Shown piece after piece: positions 12,933 to 19,500 of a stretch of DNA of 19,500 bases. Both the position numbers and the translations under genes were made by a program. The DNA comes from Candidatus Woesearchaeota archaeon (GTDB taxonomy: Archaea; Nanobdellota; Nanobdellia; SCGC-AAA011-G17; JAPLZO01): positions 1 to 19,500 of the forward strand of contig JAPLZO010000063.1 of assembly GCA_026394995.1 (NCBI GenBank), given 5' to 3'. A model generated the notes under the pieces. That model saw nothing but the letters and a program-made list of their open reading frames with translations, did not search any database and had not been told where the DNA came from. Numbering within the stretch: the stretch's first letter is position 1; each line of letters opens with the position of its first letter.

Positions 12933-14606
12933 ATGCAAAAGAGGTTATTTTTTGTTATTGTAGGGTTGTTATTATTTAGTATAGGTGTTAGTGCAATTGA
13001 AGTAGGATTACTTGAACCAAGTGATAATACAGTTAATACAACTTCTAATAAAATTATTTTTAAGTGTGTTGGTGCTGGTGAAACTTTAAGTACTTTAACT
13101 TTAATATTTAATACTGGATATGCTTGGTATCCTATAGAAACTAAATCAGCAAATAATTTTGAAGCAGTAAATTTTATTTATGAAATTCCAGCAAATGGTG
13201 TTTATAAATGGAATTGTATGGCTAAAAATACACAAAATCAAGTTTTTTATGCGATTAGTAATTATACATTAACAATTTCTAAAACAAATAGCCCTCCTGT
13301 TTATCCAAATCCAAGAACAGCTAATACATATATTCAAAATATAACATGGAATAAAAATGAAGCTAAAACTAATGTTTGTAGTTTAGATTATTATTTCTAT
13401 GATCCTGAAAATGATTTGTTAACTTATAGTACAAGTGGTAACTTAAATATTCAAGTTAATATTGATTCTATAACTCATTTAGTTAGTTTTTCACAACCAA
13501 GCAATTGGTTTGGTATTGAAAAAGTAACATTTATTGCAAGTGATGGTAAATCTAGTACAAGCTCTAATCAAATTACTCTAACTGTTGTTGATACGGGTTC
13601 TTCACAACAGCAAAATCAAAGTTCTACAAATCAAAGGCCACAATTTACTGATGTAATACCTAATCAGACAAAATATAAAAATGGTGGATCATGGAATTTA
13701 GATTTAGGAGATTATGCCACTGATGATAAGGATAGTAAAGACCAATTAACATGGAGTATTTCTAATGTAGATACTAGTTTGTTAGAAGCTGTGGTTAATA
13801 ATGATAATAAAAGGATTAATTTTACACCAAAGAAAGACAAAGTTGGTAATGATACTATAACAATAACTGTAAAAGATACTGGTAATTTAAGCGCAAGCCA
13901 GCAAGTTTCAATTTTTATTTTAGATGATACAACAAGTGGAAGTAGTTCTAATCAAAGTAATTCTAGTGAAGAAATTATTAAAGAAGAAAATTTTCCACCT
14001 GATATAAATAATATTTTACCAGACAATACTAAGAATTTAACTTTATCAGAAGAGCAAGTATTTAGAGTAAGTGCATCTGATCAAGATAATGATAAAATAA
14101 ATTATAGATGGTATTTAGATGATAGTGAATTAAAGGATCAGATAATGAATACATATGTATTAGATCCAACTACATTAAGTAATGGTGCACATACATTAAA
14201 AATTAGTGTGAATGATGGTAAATCTACTATAAGTAAAACATGGAACTTGGAATATTCACCAAATAATGCAAGTTCTCAAACTAAAACAATTGAGAATAAA
14301 ACTTTTTTAGCTAGTACTGGATCACAAATAACAGGTAAGACTACTGCATTTAAAGATAGAATAACTGGTAGTTTTGTAAATGTAAAAGATTTTGTAGTTA
14401 AATGGAAAACACCATTTATAGTTGGTGGGTCTATAATTGCTTTATTAATAATATTTATATTAGTGAGAATTATTGTTAGAAAAAGATCAAATGATTTTAT
14501 GCCTAAAATAAAGAGTAATGGAATATATACACCTAAGAAATTTGAAGATAAAACAACCATAATACCCTTAAAAGATGAGCCAAAAAATGGATTTAAGAGG
14601 ATTTAG
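12933..14606 (+). CDS. Cell-surface protein with Ig/cadherin-like domains and C-terminal membrane anchor
   Basis: The start at 12933 gives a clean signal peptide (MQKRLFFVIVGLLLFSIGVSA). The ectodomain holds about four beta-sandwich modules. The first contains two Cys (FKC, WNC), and the second has the pattern FYDPENDLLTYS ... WFGIEKVTFIASDGKS, typical of cadherin-like or tandem-95 repeats. The third (LGDYATDDKDSKDQLTWSIS) is similar; the fourth is PKD/Ig-like (VSASDQDNDKINYRWYLD). Asn/Ser/Thr-rich linkers with N-x-S/T sites separate them. A single membrane helix at about 494-516 is followed by a 40-residue basic cytoplasmic tail. A role in the cell envelope or in attachment to partner cells is inferred. 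The DHH gene follows after 6 bp, probably in one operon. Confidence 0.82.
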   Translation: MQKRLFFVIVGLLLFSIGVSAIEVGLLEPSDNTVNTTSNKIIFKCVGAGETLSTLTLIFNTGYAWYPIETKSANNFEAVNFIYEIPANGVYKWNCMAKNTQNQVFYAISNYTLTISKTNSPPVYPNPRTANTYIQNITWNKNEAKTNVCSLDYYFYDPENDLLTYSTSGNLNIQVNIDSITHLVSFSQPSNWFGIEKVTFIASDGKSSTSSNQITLTVVDTGSSQQQNQSSTNQRPQFTDVIPNQTKYKNGGSWNLDLGDYATDDKDSKDQLTWSISNVDTSLLEAVVNNDNKRINFTPKKDKVGNDTITITVKDTGNLSASQQVSIFILDDTTSGSSSNQSNSSEEIIKEENFPPDINNILPDNTKNLTLSEEQVFRVSASDQDNDKINYRWYLDDSELKDQIMNTYVLDPTTLSNGAHTLKISVNDGKSTISKTWNLEYSPNNASSQTKTIENKTFLASTGSQITGKTTAFKDRITGSFVNVKDFVVKWKTPFIVGGSIIALLIIFILVRIIVRKRSNDFMPKIKSNGIYTPKKFEDKTTIIPLKDEPKNGFKRI

Positions 14607-14612
14607 TAAATT

Positions 14613-15644
14613 ATGATTTCTACTAAGAAATTAAATGATATAAAAAAAATTTTAAGTAAAGCTCAAAAACCTTTATTTTTCTTTGATGATGATGAAGATG
14701 GATTATGTAGTTATTTATTACTCAAAAAACATTTTGGTAAAGGTGAAGGCGTTTTTGTTAAAGGTACATTGGATATTAATTATATAAATAAAGTTGATAA
14801 TTATAAACCCGACTATATCTTTATTTTGGACAAACCAGTTATAACTCAAGATTTTATAGATGAAGTAAATGTTCCTATAATATGGATTGATCATCATCCA
14901 CCAATTAAATTAAAAGGAATAAGATATTACAATCCAAGGATTAAAGATTTTAATGATAGGAGACCTGTATCTTACTGGTGTTATAAATTAGTTAAGGATA
15001 ATTTATGGATTGCTACTACAGGATGTGTTGGAGATTGGTTTTTACCAGATTTTAGTAAAGATTTTAGTAAAGAGTATAATGATCTTTTATCTTTATTTGT
15101 AAAAGAACCTGGCGAGGCTTTATTTAGAAATAAGATTGGTGAATTGTGTAAGATATTTAATTTTATTTTAAAAGGAAAAAATTCAGATGTTAAAAAATGT
15201 TTAGAATATTTAGAGGAGATTGAAAGTCCTTATGAAATTTTAAATAAAACTACTTTTAAAGGTAAATTTATTTATGATAGATTTGAACAAATAAATAAGC
15301 ATTATAAAATTCTTTTAGAAAGAGCAATGAATACAGAGATAAAGGATAACATTTTATTATTTAGTTACTCCAGTAAAGAATATAGTTTATCTAATTTTTT
15401 GTCTAATGAATTAATATTTAACTTTCCAGATACTTTAATTATTGTTGCTAGAGAAAAAGATGATTATGTAAGATTAAGTTTGAGATCAACTACTTATATA
15501 TTACCTAAAATGATTGAAAAAGCATTAGTAGGTGTAGATGGTTATGGGGGTGGACATGAGCATGCTTGTGGTGGAAATGTAGCTAAAAAAGACTTTATTA
15601 AATTCATAGAATCAATTAAAGAGCAAATTAAGAATCAAAAATAA
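14613..15644 (+). CDS. DHH/DHHA1 family phosphoesterase
   Basis: This metal-dependent phosphoesterase belongs to the RecJ/GAN/NrnA superfamily. Motif I is FFDDDEDGLCSY (25-34), motif II includes D73 (ILDKPV), motif III is IDHHPP with D93-H94-H95, and motif IV includes D141 (CVGDW). The C-terminal DHHA1 domain carries GYGGGHEHACGG (310-321). The 343-residue length, without OB or other additions, resembles archaeal single-strand nuclease or oligonucleotide/cyclic-dinucleotide phosphodiesterase homologues; the substrate cannot be decided. It lies 6 bp behind the surface-protein gene with only a weak AGAGG 12 nt before the ATG, so expression probably depends on that transcript. Its 3' end overlaps the convergent acdB gene by 17 bp. 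Confidence 0.92.
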   Translation: MISTKKLNDIKKILSKAQKPLFFFDDDEDGLCSYLLLKKHFGKGEGVFVKGTLDINYINKVDNYKPDYIFILDKPVITQDFIDEVNVPIIWIDHHPPIKLKGIRYYNPRIKDFNDRRPVSYWCYKLVKDNLWIATTGCVGDWFLPDFSKDFSKEYNDLLSLFVKEPGEALFRNKIGELCKIFNFILKGKNSDVKKCLEYLEEIESPYEILNKTTFKGKFIYDRFEQINKHYKILLERAMNTEIKDNILLFSYSSKEYSLSNFLSNELIFNFPDTLIIVAREKDDYVRLSLRSTTYILPKMIEKALVGVDGYGGGHEHACGGNVAKKDFIKFIESIKEQIKNQK

Positions 15645-16257
15645 TTCTTGCATCGACTATTGTTGCTTGTTTTTCATCCACAATAAGAGGGTTAATATCA
15701 AGTTCTTTTATTTTTGGATATTTTTTAGCTAATTCAGATGTTTTAATCAAAATTTGTTTTATTGATTTTATGTTAACAGGTTTTTCACGGTAACCTTTTA
15801 GTATTGGATAGCCTTTGATTTCTTGTATCATAGAATCTGCTTCTTGTTCTGTTATTGGACATATTCTAAATGATATATCTTTTAGTATTTCTGTAAATAT
15901 ACCACCTAAACCAAATGCTAAAACATGACCAAAAGTTGGATCTTTTTTTAAACCTACTATTATTTGTTTACCATCACAGAATTTTTGTACCAAAATTTTA
16001 GGTTTTTTAACTTTAATTTTCATTAATTCATTATATGCTTCTTTAATGTCTTTTTCTTGTAAGTTTAATTTAATTGCGCCAATATCTGTTTTATGTAAAA
16101 CTTCTTGTGATGATAATTTTAAAGCTATAGGATAACCTAAATCTTTAGAGTATTTTATTACTTCATTTAAATTATTAGCTAATTTCCTTTTTACAATTGG
16201 AAATGAGTTTTTTTCAAGGAAATCTTCAGCCTCTTTTTCAGATAGAACTTTTTGCAT
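15628..16257 (-). CDS. acdB: ADP-forming acyl-CoA synthetase beta subunit (ATP-grasp)
   Basis: This is the ATP-grasp subunit of acetyl-CoA synthetase (ADP-forming), which makes ATP from acyl-CoA, ADP and phosphate at the end of peptide or sugar fermentation. Family motifs are clear: GYPIALKLSS (41-50) with the nucleotide-binding Lys47, LHKTDIGAIKLNL (54-66), FGLGGIFTEILKDISFR (115-131) and ELDINPLIV (185-193). At 209 residues it is slightly short for the separate beta subunit (about 230). The alpha subunit, with the CoA-binding and phospho-His site, is not in the window, so it must be elsewhere for the enzyme to work. Substrate range (acetyl or aryl acids) is unknown. It shares a palindromic TATA box with the divergent radical SAM gene. 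Confidence 0.92.
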   Translation of the reverse strand: MQKVLSEKEAEDFLEKNSFPIVKRKLANNLNEVIKYSKDLGYPIALKLSSQEVLHKTDIGAIKLNLQEKDIKEAYNELMKIKVKKPKILVQKFCDGKQIIVGLKKDPTFGHVLAFGLGGIFTEILKDISFRICPITEQEADSMIQEIKGYPILKGYREKPVNIKSIKQILIKTSELAKKYPKIKELDINPLIVDEKQATIVDARIIFDS

Positions 16258-16279
16258 GATAATACTAAAATGTAAAACT

Positions 16280-16287
16280 ATTTAAAT
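16280..16287. promoter_or_regulatory. Palindromic TATA box shared by acdB (minus) and the radical SAM gene (plus)
   Basis: ATTTAAAT is self-complementary and centred at 16283.5. It lies 26.5 bp from the acdB ATG (16257) and 25.5 bp from the radical SAM ATG (16309). The whole intergenic region is 51 bp and contains no other TATA-like element at the right distance for either gene. Both flanks are A-rich on their own upstream side, as a BRE would be. Confidence 0.65.
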
Positions 16288-16308
16288 TTTATTTTTTAGA
16301 GTAAGGAT

Positions 16309-17292
16309 ATGGATTTACTAGAAAAGGCTAATAGAGTGTATTTAGATAATTTTAAACCAGAAATTTGGTTTGGTAGATGTATCTTTCTTAGTTGGTATTG
16401 TGATGTTGGTACTTGTAAATTTTGTTTTAGAAGTACTCAGAAGAGTAGAATTAAGCACGCAGAGAATGCTAGAAGGAGCATTTCTTCAATATTAACAGAA
16501 GCATTGTTATGTAAAAATTTTGGATGGAGGATTGAGTTTTTAACCGGAGGTTATAGAATTTTTCCAATTGATGATTTAGTTAACATAACCAAATTGGTTA
16601 GTGAGGTTTATGGAGAAAAAATATGGTTAAATCTTGGAGTTTTAGAGAAACAAGATCTAGAAAAATTTAGACCTTACATAGAAGGCATTGTTGCATCTAT
16701 TGAGACTATAGATGAGGATTTACATAACACAGTTTGTCCAAATAAACCTATTAAACCTTATGTTGAGATGTTAAAAAATTCTAGAGGCTTAAAGAAAAGC
16801 ATAACTATTGTTATTGGTTTGGGTGAAAAAAAAGAAGATATTAAGCTACTACATGATTTTATTGCCAAAAATAAATTGGATAGGATAACATTTTATGCTT
16901 TAAGGCCAATTGCTGGAACAATATATACCAAAGGTCCTAGTACTGAAGATTATTTATACTGGATTGCTGAAACAAGAATAAAATTTCCTAAGCTAGAAAT
17001 AATAGCTGGAACCTCTGCAACAAGGGTTAATGAAATCGATTTAGTACTAAAAGCTGGAGCAAATGCTATCACTAAATTTCCAGCTACTAAAATGTTTAAT
17101 TCTAATGAAGCAAGAATTATAGAAGAAAAAATTAGAAAAGCTAATAGGACTTTTACAAGTACATTAACCAAGCTTCCAAAGGTAAATTGGAATAAACAAA
17201 TAGATAAACTTAAATTAGATAATAATTTAAAGGATCAAATAAGACTAAAATTAAATGAGTATTTAGAGGTGATGGGGAGATTAAGAAATTAA
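16309..17292 (+). CDS. BioB-like radical SAM protein with CX4CX2C cluster motif
   Basis: The likely iron-sulfur motif is WYCDVGTCKFCF, with C31, C36 and C39: spacing CX4CX2C rather than the canonical CX3CX2C. C24 is nearby. A GG-containing strand (IEFLTGGYRIFP, about 75-86) and the SAM-binding-type VIGLGEKKEDI (about 168-178) support a radical SAM barrel. The C-terminal part, with LEIIAGTSATRVNEIDLVLKAGANAI and onward, resembles the BATS region of BioB/HydE-type enzymes. I cannot assign a substrate. The gene is leaderless from the shared TATA box. Its 3' end contains the Shine-Dalgarno sequence and first codons of the transglutaminase-like gene, so the two are coupled in an operon. Confidence 0.85.
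   Translation: MDLLEKANRVYLDNFKPEIWFGRCIFLSWYCDVGTCKFCFRSTQKSRIKHAENARRSISSILTEALLCKNFGWRIEFLTGGYRIFPIDDLVNITKLVSEVYGEKIWLNLGVLEKQDLEKFRPYIEGIVASIETIDEDLHNTVCPNKPIKPYVEMLKNSRGLKKSITIVIGLGEKKEDIKLLHDFIAKNKLDRITFYALRPIAGTIYTKGPSTEDYLYWIAETRIKFPKLEIIAGTSATRVNEIDLVLKAGANAITKFPATKMFNSNEARIIEEKIRKANRTFTSTLTKLPKVNWNKQIDKLKLDNNLKDQIRLKLNEYLEVMGRLRN
17266..17273 (+). promoter_or_regulatory. Shine-Dalgarno sequence of the transglutaminase-like gene
   Basis: GAGGTGAT matches 8 consecutive bases of the complement of the archaeal 16S rRNA 3' end (AGGAGGTGATCC). It lies 6 nt before the in-frame ATT at 17280, inside the radical SAM coding sequence. Confidence 0.75.
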
Positions 17293-19181
17293 TACTATTA
17301 ATCTTGCTTTTTATAATTCCAGTTGTTTTAGCAGAGCAAGAATATTTTCTTTATAAGGATATTGATTTAAATTTTCAGTTATCATCAGAGTTAGATTTAA
17401 AATATACTGTTGCTAGCCCTAAAATAAATTATGTTAAATCTTCTATTGCATTATTTCCTAGAGAAGACTATAGACAAACTATTTTAGATTTTAAAACAAA
17501 CTCAGACCCTGATGCTACTATAACTAAAGATGGAAATTTAGTATATGAGTGGGTTGAGCCTAGTGAAAAAATATTAAAATTTAGTTTAAATTCTAGAGTA
17601 AAAAGTTATAATGATTTTAAAAAAATTGGAGATAAAGTTGATTTTCCTGTTTTTGATGATGAATACAGTGAATATACAAAAGAAACTAAATATATAGATA
17701 TCAATCAAGATATTATAGATAAAGCAAATGAGCTAGTCAAAGGAGAAAATGATGAGTTTAAGGCTACTTTTAAATTAGCTGAATGGGTAAGAGGAGATGT
17801 AAAATATGATTTAAATACATTAACAGCAGAAGCTGTTCAGAAAAGTAGTTGGGTTATGAAAAATAGAAAAGGTGTTTGTGATGAGATAACTAATTTATTT
17901 ATCTCAATGTGCAGATCTGTTAATATACCAGCTAGATTTGTTTCTGGTGTTGTTTATTCTAATATAGATAATAGTTTTGGAAATCATGGCTGGGCTGAAG
18001 TTTATTTTCCTAATTATGGATGGGTTCCATTTGATGTTACTTTTGGTCAATATGGGTGGTTGGATGCTACTCACATAAAACTAAAAGATTCTAAAGATTC
18101 TGGTGAGCCATCTGCTGAATATAGCTGGAGGTCTAATGGATTACAAGTTGATGCTAAAAAACTTAAAATTAGTACTAGTATAATTACAACTGGTGATAAT
18201 GTTGAACAATTAATCTCTTTAAAAGTAGAACCTGTTGAAAAAGAAATTGGATTTGGAAGTTATGTTCCTGTAAGAGTTACAATTGAAAATTTAAAGGATT
18301 ATTATGTAAGCTCAAGCATATTTTTAACAAAAGCTCCTGGTTTAATTGGTACAAATTCCAAAACAGTTTTATTGAAACCTAATGAAATTAAACAAGTATA
18401 TTGGATAATATCAATTCCAGAAAATTTAGATAAAAATTATATCTATGATGCTGCTATTGAAGTTAGAAGCTTATATGGTGATTATTCATTATCCCAAATA
18501 AAATATTCTAGTAAATATAAAAAATATAGCCTAGAAGAAGCACAAGATTTTGTTGATATATTTAGTGAGAGAGATTCTAAAATAATTTTTACTAATCTAA
18601 ATCTAAATTGTAGTAGTGATAAAAAAATATATTATGTGAATGAGACAGCTTACATTAATTGTGTTATTAAAAATGAGGGTAATATAGAACAAGATAAAAT
18701 TAATATTTGTTTAGATTATAACTGTGAAAAAATAGATTTGGGAATCTCTCAGCAAAAAAATGTTAACTTTAATTATACAATAATAAAAAATAACCCTATT
18801 AAAATAAGTGCTGAGAATAGCAAGATGATAAAAGATTATAATTTGAATGTTAAAATAATTAAAATCCCTGAGGTTTATATATCAAATATAACACCAAAAG
18901 CTGTAAACTATAAAGATAACGTTGATTTATATATCATTCTAAATTCTGATGATTATGTTAGTGATATTAAATTAAATAGTAAACTTGGTAATATGGATAT
19001 AGATTATTTAGAGGGTAGTCAAGAAATTCATTTTAATGTTAAAGGTAAAGAATTGATTAATGGTGTCACTTTTGATATTATTTATAAAGATGAAGCTGGT
19101 AAAGAATATACTAAAAAACAAAAAATTGACATTCAAGTTTTGAGTTTACCTTGGTACAAAAAACTTTTAAGTTTAATATGA
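17280..19181 (+). CDS. Secreted transglutaminase-like protein; probable ATT start codon
   Basis: From ATT at 17280 the protein begins with a textbook signal peptide (I/M-KKLILLILLFIIPVVLA) and is 633 aa. The only later conventional start near it is TTG at 17304, which would lack the basic residues and any Shine-Dalgarno sequence. The papain-like transglutaminase core spans about residues 150-260. It has the full triad: C200 in RKGVCDE, H236 in NHGWAEVYF and D252 in VPFDVTFGQ. The region behind consists of Ig/CARDB-like beta domains with a Cys pair (NCSSDKKIYYVNETAYINC). The C-terminus ends PWYKKLLSLI without a membrane helix. Protease or cross-linking activity on surface proteins is possible. 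Its last 9 bp overlap convergent proS. Confidence 0.85.
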   Translation: MKKLILLILLFIIPVVLAEQEYFLYKDIDLNFQLSSELDLKYTVASPKINYVKSSIALFPREDYRQTILDFKTNSDPDATITKDGNLVYEWVEPSEKILKFSLNSRVKSYNDFKKIGDKVDFPVFDDEYSEYTKETKYIDINQDIIDKANELVKGENDEFKATFKLAEWVRGDVKYDLNTLTAEAVQKSSWVMKNRKGVCDEITNLFISMCRSVNIPARFVSGVVYSNIDNSFGNHGWAEVYFPNYGWVPFDVTFGQYGWLDATHIKLKDSKDSGEPSAEYSWRSNGLQVDAKKLKISTSIITTGDNVEQLISLKVEPVEKEIGFGSYVPVRVTIENLKDYYVSSSIFLTKAPGLIGTNSKTVLLKPNEIKQVYWIISIPENLDKNYIYDAAIEVRSLYGDYSLSQIKYSSKYKKYSLEEAQDFVDIFSERDSKIIFTNLNLNCSSDKKIYYVNETAYINCVIKNEGNIEQDKINICLDYNCEKIDLGISQQKNVNFNYTIIKNNPIKISAENSKMIKDYNLNVKIIKIPEVYISNITPKAVNYKDNVDLYIILNSDDYVSDIKLNSKLGNMDIDYLEGSQEIHFNVKGKELINGVTFDIIYKDEAGKEYTKKQKIDIQVLSLPWYKKLLSLI

Positions 19182-19500
19182 TTTACCTATATAAGCAATA
19201 TAATTTGCATCTTTATTGCAAATTATACATTTTTTACCTTTAAGATTTGATTGTTCTGGAGGTATATTTAGAACTTTTGCACCACCAGTTTTATCTTTTA
19301 GATTATCTTCACATTCAATATTTGAACATAATGGAGCTAAAACAATTTTATTATTATTAATTAATTTTAATGTATCTTTGAGATTATTTGCACTAATTAT
19401 ATTATCTTTCATTAATTTTTCTGCAGATTTATATAATTCTTTTTGTATTTCATCTAGTAATTGTGGAATAACCTTTTTTAATTGAGATATTTTAACTTCT
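19173..19500 (-). CDS. proS: Prolyl-tRNA synthetase, C-terminal part (partial)
   Basis: The frame is open from the window end to the stop at 19173, giving the last 108 or so residues. The pattern matches the C-terminal zinc-binding domain of archaeal/eukaryotic-type ProRS. The sequence VLAPLCSNIECEDNLKDKTG carries one Cys pair, NIPPEQ follows, KCIICNKDANYIAYIGKSY carries the second Cys pair, and the protein ends in the characteristic K-S-Y. The preceding helix (LLDEIQKELYKSAEKLMKDN) also fits the family. The internal ATG at 19412 is not the gene start. ProRS charges tRNA-Pro with proline. The catalytic and anticodon-binding domains lie beyond the window. Confidence 0.92.
   Translation of the reverse strand, partial: EVKISQLKKVIPQLLDEIQKELYKSAEKLMKDNIISANNLKDTLKLINNNKIVLAPLCSNIECEDNLKDKTGGAKVLNIPPEQSNLKGKKCIICNKDANYIAYIGKSY

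Noticed and set aside
14276..14560. Hydrophobic open frame on the minus strand inside the Ig-like surface gene
   Set aside because: Antisense of the membrane anchor and tail of the surface protein.
16950..17171. Open frame on the minus strand inside the radical SAM gene
   Set aside because: Antisense shadow of a conserved domain; no start signals.
19216..19485. Open frame on the plus strand opposite proS
   Set aside because: The minus strand carries the diagnostic ProRS zinc domain and KSY end.

Overview
The window is a compact, AT-rich archaeal segment with 22 protein genes (two cut by the window ends) and one intron-bearing tRNA gene. Archaeal affiliation rests on TFE, NreA, ribosomal protein L15e, an archaeal-type AlaRS with an N-terminal zinc knuckle, an ADP-forming acyl-CoA synthetase subunit, a BHB-type tRNA intron and TATA boxes 26-27 bp upstream of start codons. 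Very short intergenic gaps, convergent overlaps, reduced protein lengths and many small membrane or surface proteins point to a DPANN-type lineage (Woesearchaeota/Pacearchaeota-like). That last placement is inference.

Layout. 1-701: 3' end of a surface protein, tRNA-Gly(TCC) with a 26-nt T-loop intron, and a small unknown gene whose 3' end runs antisense into the tRNA. 776-2262 (minus): DUF5652-like membrane protein, ferredoxin and a secreted Cys-rich protein whose last third is markedly GC-richer than everything around it. 2306-4807 (minus): alanyl-tRNA synthetase without an evident C-Ala domain. 4951-6938: a small unknown gene, two coiled-coil proteins (minus), and the basal transcription factor TFE with a degenerate zinc ribbon and a lysine-rich tail. 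6941-9873: a site-2-protease-like M50 membrane protease, the DNA repair protein NreA with a C-terminal PCNA-binding peptide, an unknown protein and two small membrane proteins. 9972-12871: MFS transporter, L15e with a structured leader, a membrane-anchored protein with six propeller-like repeats, and a small membrane protein. 12933-17292: an Ig-like surface protein, a DHH phosphoesterase, AcdB-like acyl-CoA synthetase beta subunit, and a BioB-like radical SAM protein. 17280-19500: a secreted transglutaminase-like protein and the 3' end of prolyl-tRNA synthetase (minus).

Gene expression appears to use two modes. First genes of transcription units have a TATA box centred about 26.5 bp before the ATG, which implies leaderless mRNAs. 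Internal genes, and L15e, have Shine-Dalgarno sequences. This regular spacing allowed several starts to be re-assigned (6144, 8902, 9873, 12933). Two cases stand out: one palindromic TATA box equidistant from two divergent start codons (16257 and 16309), and a secreted protein whose best start is an ATT codon behind an 8-nt Shine-Dalgarno match.

I found no CRISPR array, mobile element, rRNA or defence island. No stretch over 300 bases lacks a gene. The window mixes housekeeping information-processing genes with lineage-specific envelope genes. No single new multi-gene system is evident; the interesting points are individual ones.
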